Source: Leptoclinus maculatus
Lineage: Eukaryota > Chordata > Actinopteri > Perciformes > Stichaeidae
Direction of reading: 5' to 3'
Assembly: GCA_032191485.1 (NCBI GenBank)
Contig: JAVDOI010000009.1
Location: forward strand, 22,896,343-22,960,342
Length of the DNA: 64,000 nt
A program made the position numbers and the translations under genes. Under the pieces are notes generated by a model. It was not told the origin of the DNA. It ran no database searches and saw only the letters and a list, made by a program, of their open reading frames with translations. This document shows positions 49,176-61,995 of the stretch, piece after piece (within the stretch, counting starts at the first letter, position 1; each line of letters starts with the position of its first letter).

Positions 49176-51525
49176 TGAATTCACTCTAGGCAGTGTGACT
49201 GGGGCGAAGGGCCAATCAGGTACATTGAAAATGTGTCCACTTAAGCAAACAGTGTGTTTATCTTCATCCCAAAGTTGTATGAGTCAACTATAAAAACAAG
49301 AGAGAAAAAAGACAGGAGATAAACACAGACAGAGCAGGAGTTCCCACTAAGATTTTAATTCAGACTGAGCTGTCACACAAACGCATACAAATGACGAGTG
49401 CACACATTGTCAAATTTGCACGATGAAGATGATAATAAATAGACTAACCATGTAAACTGTACAGGACTCAAATCAAATTCATTACTGCAGAAACTTGTCC
49501 AGCTGCTCACTTATCTGTTATCTGTTCCACACGTATCCTGCACCACGCCGGCCTATAGACAAAGTCTACAGTACAGAATGTCAGCTCTCTGCTGATGAGA
49601 CTGTTGCGGTAGTTGCTGGAAATTATTTAATATGCTAAAATGCTTTTTCACACCATCTGCAACTTCACATAACTCAAGTAAACATTGCTTAATGACAGAC
49701 CTTGAACCCTTCGCTTTGGTAGAAAATAGACCTTGTTATTGACTACAGATGATTTAATGATTTACTTTATTTAAACCATCGAGCAGAACAACTGAATGAG
49801 TGCGTAAATGAAGTTGAAATAAATAAATGTAATTACTTTTCAGTTTCTTTCCTCACCTTTTTCTTTATTCTTTTCTAAAACAAATAGCAATCTCCCCTTT
49901 TCAAATGATGAGTGACATCTCTGAAAACTTGATCACAGAGGACAAACCTGAGCCTCAGATCCTGCTGTAGTACATGTGTACTAAACTACACGACAGAGGG
50001 AAATCTGTAGGGCTCAGCTCACTCGCTGAATGCTACAAATGTCATGGCAACAACTGAGTACATCCAATTTTACGCTGCATCAATGCTCCATTTACCTTGT
50101 GTGCTTCAAACATGTTCTTTTTTTTTGACAGTGGACGCCTCTCAGGAGAGAGATATGATATGATGTAGAGGCGATAGAAGAAGACAGACGGGCTCAGGAT
50201 GAAATACGGCCGTGTTCTGCACAGGCCTTTGAGTTGATTACCAGTGTAAAGAGGGCTTTTATACGAGCCCCAGGCTAAAATATCACAGAGTATGTGGAAT
50301 TTGGGCAGCCCACATACTGTACTAATGATTCTGAATTCAGTTCATTTTTCATCAAAATGTACAAGCTGTGCTGTCTCTTAACTCTGAGTGTACACAACAA
50401 CTGTGCAGCCCGCAGCCTTCAGAGGCGGAAATTTGCAAACGTCTGTCATCCGAAAATGTAAATTGGATTGATGTGGTTTGTTGTCACGAGCATTTAAATG
50501 AGTAACTCGGATCTGTGCGCGCCCTCAAGTTAACACAGAGTGACGACCACAGAGTCTTAATGGTGAAAAGAGTCTCAGCGCCGGGTGACTCATGTGAAGA
50601 TGTAAAACTGGGTTGTATTCATTAAAATTCTAAGAATAGGACGACTGGTCTGGGGTGGCTGGTCAGGTCATGTGACCATTCATACCTCCTAATGACTGTA
50701 AAAGGGAAAAAAATGTTAATATGGTATGACTTAATAGGATTTATGTTAGTCTCCTATTAACCATTATACTTCATTAAAAGAGAACAGTTTGCATTGTGTT
50801 CTTGCATTCCCTCTTTTTCCTTCAAGATGAACACACACATTAGCCAAAGTCAAGGACAGTAGATACAAACTGAACTTTATTTAATCTACAACTCAAGGCA
50901 AAGCACAGACAATATCAAAAATGAGCAGCCTTATCAATGATTCCCATGATTAGAAAAGAGTGCAGGGTCAAGTTGGACTTAGCTCATCCTACCGCGTTGG
51001 CCAGACCAACATGTTACTACGTACCGCAAACAAAGTAATTATGTCACAAGGTTAACATACTTTTTAGACTTGTAAGTGTTCTGGTGTCAGATAATCCTTT
51101 AATCTTATCGATGCATCACTCAAAACATCCTAAACAGTATCTACAAACAGTGCCTTTTTCAGCCTGATTAGCCACTTACATCCAAGCACACGTAACCCAT
51201 ACAAATAGAGATAGAATATAGAAATAGAATACTTTTATTGGCCCATCAAGATTCTGATCCAGCTTTGCCAATTAAAAAATTCAAAAGCCATGACCATGAT
51301 CGTTCCCTAACCTTGAACAAGTGGTTATTATTGCAACCATGATGACGAAGGTCCTCTATCCTAAGCTATGTACTCATTTCAGCCCTGGTCTTACTCCCAG
51401 GGCGTCAAATACAGACAGACAGCTTGGGCAGTGGCCTTCGGAGTCTGGATACCGATGCTCTGTATGAGACGCACCTTTTAAATAACTTGAAGGTAAACCC
51501 ATCTGTGAGTATAGTGGAGTCATTT
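49176..51525. other. gene-less stretch
   Basis: Ordinary AT-rich sequence without long open frames; ATAGAATACTTTTATTGGCCC near 51226 may be another LINE tail. No gene, array or hairpin stands out. Confidence 0.45.
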
Positions 51526-51527
51526 CT

Positions 51528-51635
51528 ACCTGAGCACAGAACCAAGTTACTCTCCCTCAGTGCGTGTTGTAATCCGAGCTTCTCCGTTCTTTGTTTACAT
51601 CGCCGGGCCGGCCGTGCATGCTTTTAGTGCATGTT
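51528..51635 (+). repeat. dispersed repeat, copy 2 of 3
   Basis: ACCTGAGCACAGAACCAAGT, CTCTCCCTCAGTGCGTGTTG, TAATC-GAGCTTCTC and a GTGCATG...TAGTGCATGT end; the parallels lie at 13926 and 53522. Confidence 0.6.
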
Positions 51636-52104
51636 ATAGCAAATGACCGCTGCGACTGTTTTACAACGTTAACCACGCGCAAACCTTCTGCGTCTAGATA
51701 CTACGCAAAAGGCTGCTCTGGCCGTTATTAAAGTGAAGCTGGAGGCTTCTGCCCAAGCAGCAAAATATGACGAGTAGGGATGAGACTCTGTTGCTTATTC
51801 TAACCCAAACTGTGCTCTTTTTCTGACCCGAACAAAGTTGTTTTGTGCCTAAACCTAACAAACAATTTGATTTTGAGGAATAGCCAGAAACTGCTTACGT
51901 GGGAGCGACAACGAGGAGACAACCAGTCACCCTCACTTTGATTCCTTCAGGGAAAAGGAAGCACAGTTGATTTGTACTCAACTACATAAAAGTACAGAAT
52001 GTTGCTTCCTGAATCTTTAAAATGTATTTACAGAGCTTCAAGGACTTTAATAAGAAAAACAACACATGGAAATACATCACAGCCAAGAAGTCACTGTCAG
52101 TCTC

Positions 52105-52114
52105 TGTGTGTGTG

Positions 52115-52200
<86 letters not shown>

Positions 52201-52784
52201 TGTGTGTGTGTGTGTTTTAATAAAGCAAATGAGCCAGAAATCATGACATGCATCACAAGCTCTGCTGGTATACATATACATGGACACACACACACACACA
52301 CACACACACTGCAGACCTACACTGAAACATGCGCGCGGTATCGCTCAAACTCTTCCCGCTGTGTGGGAACCTTTTCAGTGATTCATTGTTTTTTAAACAC
52401 TTCGGTCGAACTTTATAACAATTTATAATCTTTATATGACTCATATGATCAGAGGCCATGTTCATAAAGTTCAGCCCTCATTGGAAAAAAACGTATTAAA
52501 TTGGAAATCAGCCAGTCCTCTGTTAGCTCCAGCCTGGCTTCAGGATGTTGTGACACTCCTTCAAATATACAATCAGAGGGTCGGTCAGGACGTTCTTTAG
52601 AAGAGGGGACACCCTTCTTATCTTCCTGGACTAGTGAGTGAAGATAATGATGTACATTCAGATCATTACAGTATATATTGTTAAGTTACAAGCCTCCTGA
52701 TTGATCTAAAATCATTGATCGGCCTTCAGGCAACCAATCTCTGCTTTATTGTAAATGCAGATGTGTGTGTGTGAACAGGGGAAA

Positions 52785-52817
<33 letters not shown>

Positions 52818-52902
52818 CTGCATTTTTCATGCATTTTATCATGCATTTTTCATGCATGTCATGATTTCTGGCTCATTTGCTTTATTAAAACACATACATA
52901 TG

Positions 52903-52984
<82 letters not shown>
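52105..52984. repeat. large inverted repeat with microsatellite arms
   Basis: The left arm is a (GT)n tract (52105-52214) running into a unique stretch that ends in ATGACATGCAT at 52253. The right arm begins ATGCATGTCATG at 52852 and runs into a (CA)n tract (52906-52984). The unique part (TGTGTTTTAATAAAGCAAAT and onward, 43 bp, 52211-52253 against 52852-52894) is an exact reverse complement. With the microsatellites each arm is over 130 bp; the spacer is about 600 bp and holds two more CA tracts (52284-52309, 52786-52816) and a small hairpin (AAATGCAGATGTGTG at 52753 against its inverse ending 52825). Confidence 0.9.
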
Positions 52985-52986
<2 letters not shown>

Positions 52987-53202
52987 AATGCATACTGCTG
53001 CACCTTCTTTGGCTCCATTTCAAACCTTTCAATAATTCAGCAATTCTTCTTATACATATTCATACTCAATTTGTAAAAGACAAGAGTGTGCATGTGTGTG
53101 TGAAAGAGAGTAACACCTGGTTTTAAGTACCGTCTTCTGAACAATATGGCAAATGAGGAAGTAGAGCCCCCGCACGCAATACGTGTAACGTGTGTGTGCA
53201 AA

Positions 53203-53204
<2 letters not shown>

Positions 53205-53234
<30 letters not shown>
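53205..53234. repeat. (GT)n microsatellite
   Basis: About 15 GT units, about 220 bp right of the large inverted repeat. Confidence 0.93.
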
Positions 53235-53235
<1 letters not shown>

Positions 53236-53521
53236 TCTACGATACAGTTAAAGAGCTGAGTCAACTTTGTGCTCTCACTCTACTTACTATGAAACAACCA
53301 TTGCCCAAAAGGTCAAGTCCTATTTGTATTGTGTGTTTGCGTCAAGCAATCACATTTTGTTCTTTAGAAAAAGTAAACATTTTAGTAATTTCCTGATCAC
53401 CTGATCATCTTTGAAACCATTACTCTGTTGCTAATTATATTGTATTATGTAAAAGGTCTGTTGTCCTTAAAAAGGCTAAATTCCAAAGTCAGAATATTAA
53501 AATGTTTGGTGGTGTAATGTC

Positions 53522-53700
53522 CACCTGAGCAGGGAATAGAGTCGCTCTCCCTCTCTGTGCTTTGTTTATGTAGCCGGTCCGGATTGTGCATAATTCATGC
53601 TAGTGCATGTGAGTCCAAGTGTGTGTGCCCCACTGGCCAGCTCATCGTTCTGTGCAGATTAATGCCGCCCCGACCTAAGGTTAAGGAACCGTCCGGTTCC
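53522..53700 (+). repeat. dispersed repeat, copy 3 of 3
   Basis: ACCTGAGCAGGGAATAGAGT, CGCTCTCCCTCTCTGTG, CTTTGTTTATGTAGCCGGTC and CATGCTAGTGCATGTGAG match copies 1 and 2 in order. It extends further right than they do, through GCAGATTAATGCCGCCCCGA. A GTAAAC follows CCCTCAG at 53707, but no gene is inferred. Confidence 0.6.
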
Positions 53701-54224
53701 CCCTCAGGTAAACCCTGTCAGCTCCGTCATCGTAGTTTGCACTGTTGGTGCTGGGTTTTATTGCTTTTAAAGTTACTGGGACATCTCTGCTAACAGAAAC
53801 ATTTCCGCAGTCAGCTTTGCTTATGCACTGCCGTTCACTCCAGCATTTTACTACGCAACACATTAGAAGTATCTAGAGTGGGATTTACAACCTCCCGTGT
53901 ACGTCTGAATATTTTGTTTATGTGCCTGCTTCCTACTGTGCAGGGGAGCATTTTCTGCAGTAATGATAATTCACCATCGTTAATGTCTCCCATAATAATG
54001 ATACAGGCAGTATAGCTGCCAAGCGGACATCTCAGTCATCATCCAGCAGCTTGCAGTGTGGTTTCATAAACCAGGTGAAATTCTACGGCTCCGTGAGAAC
54101 ACATTGATAACAAGCTCCTGAACATGTGCCACCACATACACTATGAAAGCCTGCAGGTGCCGACGCAGCATGCAGCTGCACAGAAAAGCCCATTTGCACG
54201 GATCTATACTCTGTTTCTCTTTAA

Positions 54225-54778
54225 AGGGATAGTTTGGGTGTTTTTAAAGTGGGGTTGCATGAGGTACTTAGTCAGTGTATTACCTACAGTAGTCATTTGG
54301 AGAAACAGACAGGAGTAACAGCACCGGAACAAAGCATGTGGACTCGGGCAGCGGCAAAATATATATTTTAGCCACTTAAAAGAAAGGCCCACCTAAAACA
54401 ATCTATATCAGTTTAAGTGTTTGCTATATTTAGAATATTTTCCAGCACAGAACTGAACTGAAAGTGAAACGTATCTGTATTGTTTTTGTCTGCGGAGGAT
54501 AGATAGGTTTCCCTTTCAGTTCGGTTCCCCGTCTGAAAGGCTGTCTGACGGCCAATATAGCGTACACTTATACGGATATTGATTTTTTTTTTAGGTGTCT
54601 AAAATTACTTTTGCTGGTGCCCCCGTCCACAGCAGCTCATTACTTTGCTCCGGTGCTGGTACTCCTGTCTATTTCTCCAGACTGGGGGTGTGCTGACCTC
54701 CATCTACTGCAGGGTAATTCACTGACTATGGATAAGTACCTCGTACAGCCCCACTTCAGAAACATCCTAACTATCCCT
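54225..54778. mobile_element. 554-bp MITE with TTAA target duplication
   Basis: TTAA occurs at 54221-54224 and again at 54779-54782. The left end AGGGATAGTTTGGGTGTTTT and the following AAGTGGGGTTGCATGAGGTA pair with the right end, which reads TACCTCGTACAGCCCCACTT ... ACTATCCCT on the + strand: inverted ends of about 45 bp at roughly 85% match. Inner copies of GGAGAAACAGACAGGAGTA and its inverse TACTCCTGTCTATTTCTCC add subterminal pairing. There is no transposase. TTAA points to a piggyBac-type source, though the ends start AGGG rather than CCC. Confidence 0.88.
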
Positions 54779-54782
54779 TTAA

Positions 54783-55175
54783 GTGTGTTAAATTCAACAT
54801 TCATTTCACACACACGGGTACCTACACGTTCAAACACAGATACAGCTGCTAGGACACGAATGTCAATCAATTATTATAGTCTCATCTTCCACAGTCTGTC
54901 ACTGCCTCTGCAGCCATCACACTTCGCACTATACTCTCAACACCTGCACCTTATGTGCTCGGAGCATCTTTCTCCTTGTGTCTCTTTCTCTCTCTCACAC
55001 ACACACACACACACAGACACATTTCCAGCCTGCATTGTGATTGACAGACCATATTTTTGTCATCCAGAAAGGCTGAGACACTCTGGTGTAAAAGGATGTT
55101 CTCTCCCTCTCTCTTTCTTCCTTCATCCTTCATCCCCTGCTCCTCTTCTTATCTGTCTTTGTCCCTTCCTCTCGG

Positions 55176-55215
<40 letters not shown>

Positions 55216-57559
55216 ATTCGCCTGCTGCAGCTCCCAGCCTTTCATTGAAATGTTATTTAGCCAACCAATTAGATGTAGGGAACAGCAGGTGAGCCCTGAG
55301 CTCTATCCAATCAATGACCTTAATCCTCCCTAATCAACCAATTAAGATTCTATTATCGGCACACAATCACACACACATACACAGACATGCAGAACCGAGC
55401 TGGAATTGCAGAAATGCTGCATTATCTTATATCTGTGCAGAGATCTTATACCAACTGATCATGAGCTGAAAAGGCAGTATTATGTTATATCTTCCTACAG
55501 ATGGCTCAAAAACAAAGAGAGGAGATTAAGGCTTCGATGAATTAATTGTTTGGTTTATTATGGGGAGTACAGTCCATAGAGCAGTCTGGCTTTGTTGATT
55601 CAACTCTTAATGAATGGAGGTCGTTTGAAAGGATTAAATTGTATTAAGAGTAAAACTTCTCCTTGGGGCTTGGGGTGATGAAACTCATACAGTGTCATAT
55701 GTTTTAAAGGTTTAGTGGAGCACATTTTAAGCTATGATATCTTAGTTGAAAAATGAGTTGCACTCAGTTGAAGCAGATTTCCCAGAGTGCAATGCAGGTT
55801 TCTGAGCCAAACTTTTGGGGTTTATTCCTTCGAGAAAGTTAGCAGCAACATCACTCTATAAGCATGTTTGTGTTGAAGTTTTCACTATAATATATATATT
55901 TGAAAGGAACTGCACAGAATTAAGTTAATTAATATCGCCCCTAAAAGATTGGTGACTGATGGAATAATCCTCTACCGATCTGTAGAAACATCCATCATTG
56001 GGAAAAGTAGTATGGCTACCATTTTCAGTAACACTTGACTTTAAGTCCCTTTATTTAGCATTTATAAGGACATTTCATTAATGGTAAACACACTATGATG
56101 CATTTGTGTGCAGTTATAACATTCATTTGTATTGTATTGTCATTCATTGTGTGCTTATATACAACAGCCTCCACTGGGTGCCTATACAGGATACAGTAAA
56201 TCACGGACCAGGGCGGTTGATTGGAGGGAATCCACAGGAAATAAATTGTCAAACAAACCTGAACATGCAGGGATACATAGGAGAAGCAAGAAATTATAAT
56301 GTTTTCTTCCCCAGGAACAATAGAAAGCCCTCAGGCCTGACTGGATTGTATGTTTTCTTTAGTATTCCAGTAACAATAATTTCCTCTCTGCCTTTAGGGA
56401 TGTAATGTCTTTAAAACAAATCTGTGTTTCAGAAATATGTGGACATGATGTAATTGTCTGTTTTCATATATGTGTGCAAAGCAGAGAAAGACAGAGGGGG
56501 CTACTCTGACGCTCAGCAGCAGTGACATCCTCTTTGTATACCTCTTATTGCTTTTCTTCATCTGCTCCTCCCTCACCCGCATTACATTTCTGTTGCGACT
56601 GAGATCTCGACATTTACTCAGATTTATTTTAGTCCAGAGTGTCTCAAACAAGGCAAGTAATTGTTTGCTCTGAGCAACAAGACGCGAGGGGGAAGAGATA
56701 GACGGAGACAGAGAGGGAGAGGCAGGGAATTAAGAGCTGGAGAAACTCAAAGTACAAGGACGCAACGTAGATTTTGATGGAGGATACATTAGTGACGGTT
56801 GAAGGTGGAAAGTGTTTGTGTCATAAAATATGGCACTTATTTATGCACATAGAAAGGAAACTGACATATTGTCACTTGACCACACAACGTCCGGCCGCTT
56901 AAGTCGATAAACATTGTTGTTCCACATTATTGATTGTCATTGATCTTCAGTATTGAATGCTTTTGTTAGAAATGGTTTATTGTCGTAGAAAAGACCATGA
57001 TATGATATGTGACTTTTCATTGTTTGCTCAGAACTCTGACGGAGATTCGGGTCAAACGTACAAGAAAAGCAGATTGTAATAGTTGTACTAGAGGAAGACC
57101 CCTTTTTCAAAATACAAAAAATGTGTCCATCATTAAGTGTGACAATGCACAGTGAAGGGCTTCGTGTTTTAAATGGAGAAAGTGTCGGCGTTCTCCTGGG
57201 CAGCTGTACAGACCATGGAGGTGTAAGCTGCCCTGGTTGTTCTGTCAGGTTTCACAGACAAAGTTCAGCTTAATTTGAACTTTCAACAGAATTTTGATCA
57301 ATTTCACTGCTGGGAATAGATTAAGAAGGTAAAGGATAAGACTCACTTTAATTTGTGTGCATTATTCTGATATCAGAGTTATGTAACTCTACACGCAATC
57401 GTATCTGGACTCACATCCAAACACTTAAACATAGCAGGAAATATCAGAGAAGACAAATGTACCCGGTTGATTTATATTATAATGTATCATCTTTAGCTGC
57501 TTTGCAGGACTGCACTTCTTTCTTTGCCTGTGCAAACTATGTGCTGGCATGTCGGGCAT
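54783..57559. other. gene-less stretch
   Basis: It contains CA repeats at 54997-55014 and GT repeats at 55180-55212. The segment 55255-55355 (AACCAATTAG, CCAATCAATGACC, CTAATCAACCAATTAAG) is rich in ATTA and CCAAT-like words and might be a conserved regulatory element. The 67-codon frame at 56470 has a leucine-rich stretch (ILFVYLLLLFFICSS) but no splice pair or known family. Confidence 0.4.
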
Positions 57560-58076
57560 GGGGCAAAAACACACTGGCTACTCCTGGCAATAACCAGGAC
57601 CACGGACATGAGAGGAAAACACACTATAGCTACTCCAGGCAATAACCAGGACCACCGACATGAGAGGAAAACACACTATATCAACTTCAGGAAATAACCA
57701 TGACCACTGACATGAGAGAAAAGTACACTATGGCTACTCCAGGCAATAACCAGGACCACCAACATGGGAGAAAAACACACTATAAATACTCCAGGCAATA
57801 ACCAGGACCATTTAGATGAGATAAAAACACACTATAAATACTCCAGGCAATAACCAGGACCACCGACATGAGAGAAAAACACAATATAAATACTCCAGGC
57901 TATACCCAGGACCAACGACATGAGATAAAAACACACTATAAATACTCCAGACAATAACCAGGACCACCGACATGAGAGAAAAACACAATATAAATACTCC
58001 AGGCAATAACCAGGACCATTTAGATGAGATAAAAACACACTATAAATACTCCAGGCAATAACCAGGACCACTGGCA
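57560..58076. repeat. 52-bp minisatellite, about 10 copies
   Basis: The unit runs ACTCCAGGCAATAACCAGGA, CCACCGACATGAGAGAAAAA, CACACTATAAAT. TAACCA recurs exactly every 52 bp (57591, 57643, 57695, 57747 and on). Some units carry CATTTAGATGAGAT in place of CACCGACATGAGAG, alternating in the right half, which suggests two-unit expansion. As 52 is not a multiple of 3, the long - strand frames (GPGYCLEYLYCVFLS type) pass through three different readings and are not evidence of a protein. Confidence 0.93.
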
Positions 58077-58620
58077 GTTATGAATAGCAGGAAAATCAAC
58101 GAGTTCAGCCAACAGGTTCTTACAGCGAGGTGACATTACGTCTGGAAAAACATGTAACTAAAAATTCCTCTTGATATGGTGTTTGGCATGTTTCTCACGA
58201 AGCTCTTCCACTCTCTTAGCAAGTATTTTTTATGTTTTGTGTCAAAGCTTCACACCGGCATTTCTGACATAAGCTACAATCCAGTTCAGTCGTGAATCCT
58301 TTTAGTTGAATTTTCAGCAGTCTGGCATCCGTCATCTCTGTGTTACAATGGCATTCTTGTGTTTTGTACACTTCCTAGACTCAGTGAACGACTCCAACTT
58401 CATTATGTAAGTCCATGTATTTTTCAACCACCCTCTTTATTGTGTGTATAAATGTGCGCGTGTGTGTGTGTGTGTGTGTGACAGAGAGAGAAGATGTGTG
58501 TGCTCTGCATTGCGTTTAACAGGGTAGCACATGCTGAGACTGGGGAACAGTTCTTTATATCTGCCTTAATTGAACCGCACTGAAGCATAAATTAGTCTGC
58601 CCTGCCAACTCTGCACTTTC

Positions 58621-58624
<4 letters not shown>

Positions 58625-58700
<76 letters not shown>
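58625..58700. repeat. (GT)n microsatellite, 76 bp
   Basis: About 38 uninterrupted GT units; produces the His/Thr frame on the - strand. Confidence 0.97.
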
Positions 58701-58702
<2 letters not shown>

Positions 58703-58857
58703 GTGAGTAACTGCCCACGTGTGTTTCTGCATTTGGTAAACAAATTCCAAACTAAGATATTTTTGGTTTTGCCTGATTTACGGATTTTTGCACACATACT
58801 CACTTTTAGGTCGTTTTAAATCACAATGTGCAGTAAAATAACTGGAAGATTTCAAAA

Positions 58858-58860
<3 letters not shown>

Positions 58861-58933
<73 letters not shown>
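58861..58933. repeat. (CT)n microsatellite, 73 bp
   Basis: About 36 uninterrupted CT units, a pure polypyrimidine mirror repeat. Confidence 0.97.
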
Positions 58934-58936
<3 letters not shown>

Positions 58937-59774
58937 GTTTTGCACAACCCTCTTCTTCCTCCATTACCACCATGATCTGCGGATCTTCAGCTGAGGCAGG
59001 TTCTGCTTTTCACCGTCTGTCTCTTCACAACCATAATCATCTAGAAGCATCCTGTCAAACACTTTTTCCCTCTTCCACAACCAAAAGAGAGAGCTGTGAA
59101 ACAACAAGTCCCCCAACCTAAACTTTAAAATACATTGTGTGTCATTGCCGTCCCCGACTGTTCCAAATATTTCACAAAAATATCCGTTCAATGATTATTC
59201 CAATGCCAAACATGCACACAAGTCCCAGTCAAGTCTTAAGTCTCTTATTGTTTTAATGAGAGTTGGATAATCTGCTGCATGTCATCCGGTCTGTTTATAA
59301 CGCTGCATAACTATATCTAAGGAATTTAAAGCCTATACTGTAGTATTACTCATTTATCTATTAGCATACAGTATCAGCATTGATACGTTGTTTAGTATAC
59401 GACCACTTTAAACAATCAATGCAAGTTCCTCTAAATAGCATATAAATGACATTTACAAATAAATGGATTTCGATTAGCATTACTCAGGGGAACAGGGAAA
59501 TATTATTAGGCATGTAATAATAACTGGAACCTATTTTTGAATAAGAGTTAAGAATACAGTATTGTATCATTACAACCAATGACGGTTTGTAATCTACCGT
59601 AAATGAACACAGCTCAAAACCCAGAGATAAGTGTTACTGCTCTGCCACCTCGGTTTAGGATGTAACAGGTGATGTGGAAAACTTGTACTTCTCGTCAATC
59701 TTCACTTGGATGAAGAAAAGACTCGATGAGCCTCATCTGTGCAGTACAGCACGTATACGTGGACACAGATGTGT

Positions 59775-59976
59775 GGCGACTGTCAGGGCTGTCCTTCAAT
59801 CAGAGGATCGGCGGTTCGATCCCCGGCTCCGCTAGTCGCATGTCGATGTGTCCTTGAGCAAGGCACTTAACCCCAAAATTGCTCCTGTAGCTGTGCCTAC
59901 GGTGTAGAAATGCGATAGAATCTGAATTGTAAGTCGCTTTGGATAAAAGCGTCTGCTAAATGACTGTAATGTAATG
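59775..59976 (+). mobile_element. tRNA-derived SINE
   Basis: The head contains TTCAATCAGAGGATCGGCGG and a pol III B-box, GGTTCGATCCC (59813-59823), from the T-arm of a tRNA. The body has GTCCTTGAGCAAGGCACTTA then ACCCC. The tail, AAGTCGCTTTGGATAAAAGC and GTCTGCTAAATGACTGTAAT, is the 3' end that fish HpaI/AFC-type SINEs share with L2-type LINEs, which supply their reverse transcriptase. The A-box region is worn down. It ends with a short GTAATG repeat. Confidence 0.85.
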
Positions 59977-61995
59977 CACCCCAAACTTAAAACAGTTTGT
60001 CCCACGTCAGACAGAATAACGAATAATCACAACACCTGGGACGAGGCCAAACAATGTTGTGTTACTTGGTTTATTATGGGAGGAGGAACATCATCAAGGT
60101 CTTCATCTTATCTTAACCTCCTCACATACAGCGAGGGACTCTCTCAAAATACCAAACCATGACAAATCACACATTCCTTCATGTCAAGTAATTTTCCACC
60201 ACATGTAAAGAAACAAAGATTGTCGCCGGAGTAAAAGAAACCAAACGTCGACTCTGTGGACCGAGGCGAGATGCAAATGTCCGTCTTCTTGGTCGGGAGT
60301 CCCACACTCTGTTTGGTCTATCCCCAACCTCCTCTCTAACTGTGTGTTCACACAGAACGTGAAGCAAATTTTAGAGGCACAACTGCATACAAAGTCAACG
60401 GAAAGATGCGACTAGACGCAAATTTGCCTCGGGCAGCACAAATGAGCAGACTGCTTCGTAAATGCAGAGAGACAGGGTGAAAAGGGAGTTTGGAAGGAAA
60501 TGTTGGTCACAAGGGGTCGTTTGTCAGGATAGTGTGCGTCATCTTTAAGTGCTGCTGAAGAGTGTGTCTTGGGTTTTGTCGTTTGTGGCGGTTTTGCGCT
60601 GATGTTGCGTGTATACTGTGTGCTTTTATGATTCACATCGTGTGTCGAGTTGTTTATTTTTAAAGCATGAATTCTTTCTCAGGTTTATTCTAGTAAAAAC
60701 TGACTTAACTGAAATTTTTATGACACAAAAAAAAAAACCTGCCTGGCTTCCCAAAATACCCTCACACATGCAACGGACGCTATGCATGTGAGTTTCTTCA
60801 ATCAATCACTTCCTGGCCTCATCAGTATGCAGCATTTAGAAGGAGCCACTTAGCCTCCACGCTTGGTCACAATCAGCGCTCCTTTTGTCACCCTCTCCTC
60901 CTCCCTTCTCACCTTTCCCTCACCCATCTCCTCCTCATCACTACAGAGACTAAGGTAACAGGAACGAGGGCTCGCTTCAATCAAACCATCGGCACAACTA
61001 TTTTCCCCTCTCACCTTCTCGAGAGGCGAGACATACAGATTCCTGTGATGGGTCTGAGATGAAGACAGGGGACGACGGGCGCGAGGAGAGGAAAGGAGGG
61101 CCGAGCTGGAAGAGAGAGGATCAGCTCAAAGCGTTTTGAGAGCAGAGCCGGTTAAAGTGTTGTGCTGTTGCTCTCAGTCACACTCCTGTTCGGTATTAGT
61201 GGTGTCTGCAGCATGCAGGAGTGAGCCAGCACTCAGGTGATGGAGACAACTGGTGATCAGAAGCTGTCGGGGCATTTTTATTTCATTATTTCATGATTAG
61301 GCGTTAGGCAGTGATGTGATTACTTTTCTCACAAACAAGTAATGTAAGGGTTAATAATTTGAAATACAGTATGCACATCTTCTACTTAAGTAAATAACAC
61401 AGTGTAGAAATACATGAGCATGCAGTGTTACAAATAAACCTGCATTTTACTCTAGAAACAATACAAAGGTATTATTAAGCAGAAGAATCTACTTAACCTG
61501 ATGGGTCTTTTTATTTTTTAGGCTGCTTTGTCATGTTGTTACATTGGGTTGCATCATATTGTGATGCTATTTCTTCTATCTTTGACCACTCTTTATATAT
61601 AATGAATTAATGTAAGATGTAGGCCACATGTATGCTGTATACATGAAGAGTATCAATTTACATAAGCACACACACTGAAATGTAAGTACACACACACACA
61701 CACACACACAGAGCGCTGTGGATCTCGTGGTGTGCCTGGTTTCCATGGGGACTTGGAGCGTTGAATATTCTGGGATAGAGCTGAGTACAGGCAGTACTCA
61801 GGCCATATGGGGCATAGCTGTGTTTAAAAAGGTGCCTACTACTTAAATTTACATTTTACGTAATGCTGTTCTTCTGGCCGACGGGAACAGCTCGTGAAAT
61901 TAGGAGGAGGATGACTGAGACGCTGCAGATTTTTAGATTTACTCTTACATTTCATGCCCAGTACCATCTGCTTTTGAAAAGTGTCTTTATCTTGC
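59977..61995. other. gene-less stretch
   Basis: It includes a short piece (60361-60410) related to 49121-49175, a pyrimidine-rich stretch at 60885-60945 and (CA)n at 61688-61710. Nothing recognisable as a gene. Confidence 0.5.

Larger units (their letters stand above)
58077..59770. other. gene-less stretch with microsatellites
   Basis: It holds GT tracts at 58459-58480 and 58625-58700 and a CT tract at 58861-58933, otherwise AT-rich. A CAAGTC-type word cluster lies at 59220-59245. No gene is supported. Confidence 0.5.

Noticed and set aside
53690..53715. Donor-like CCCTCAG/GTAAAC after an ATG-starting frame
   Set aside because: It lies in the third copy of a dispersed repeat, so the short frame is repeat-derived.
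57812..58071. - strand frames with repeated GPGYCLEYLYCVFLS-like peptides
   Set aside because: They follow the 52-bp minisatellite and shift reading register with each unit because 52 is not divisible by 3.
57560..58076. CRISPR-like array
   Set aside because: The units are directly adjacent with no unique spacers, and the genome is eukaryotic; it is a minisatellite.
59775..59850. Possible tRNA gene, from the B-box GGTTCGATCCC
   Set aside because: No intact A-box, anticodon stem or acceptor stem, and the typical SINE body and tail follow; it is a SINE head.
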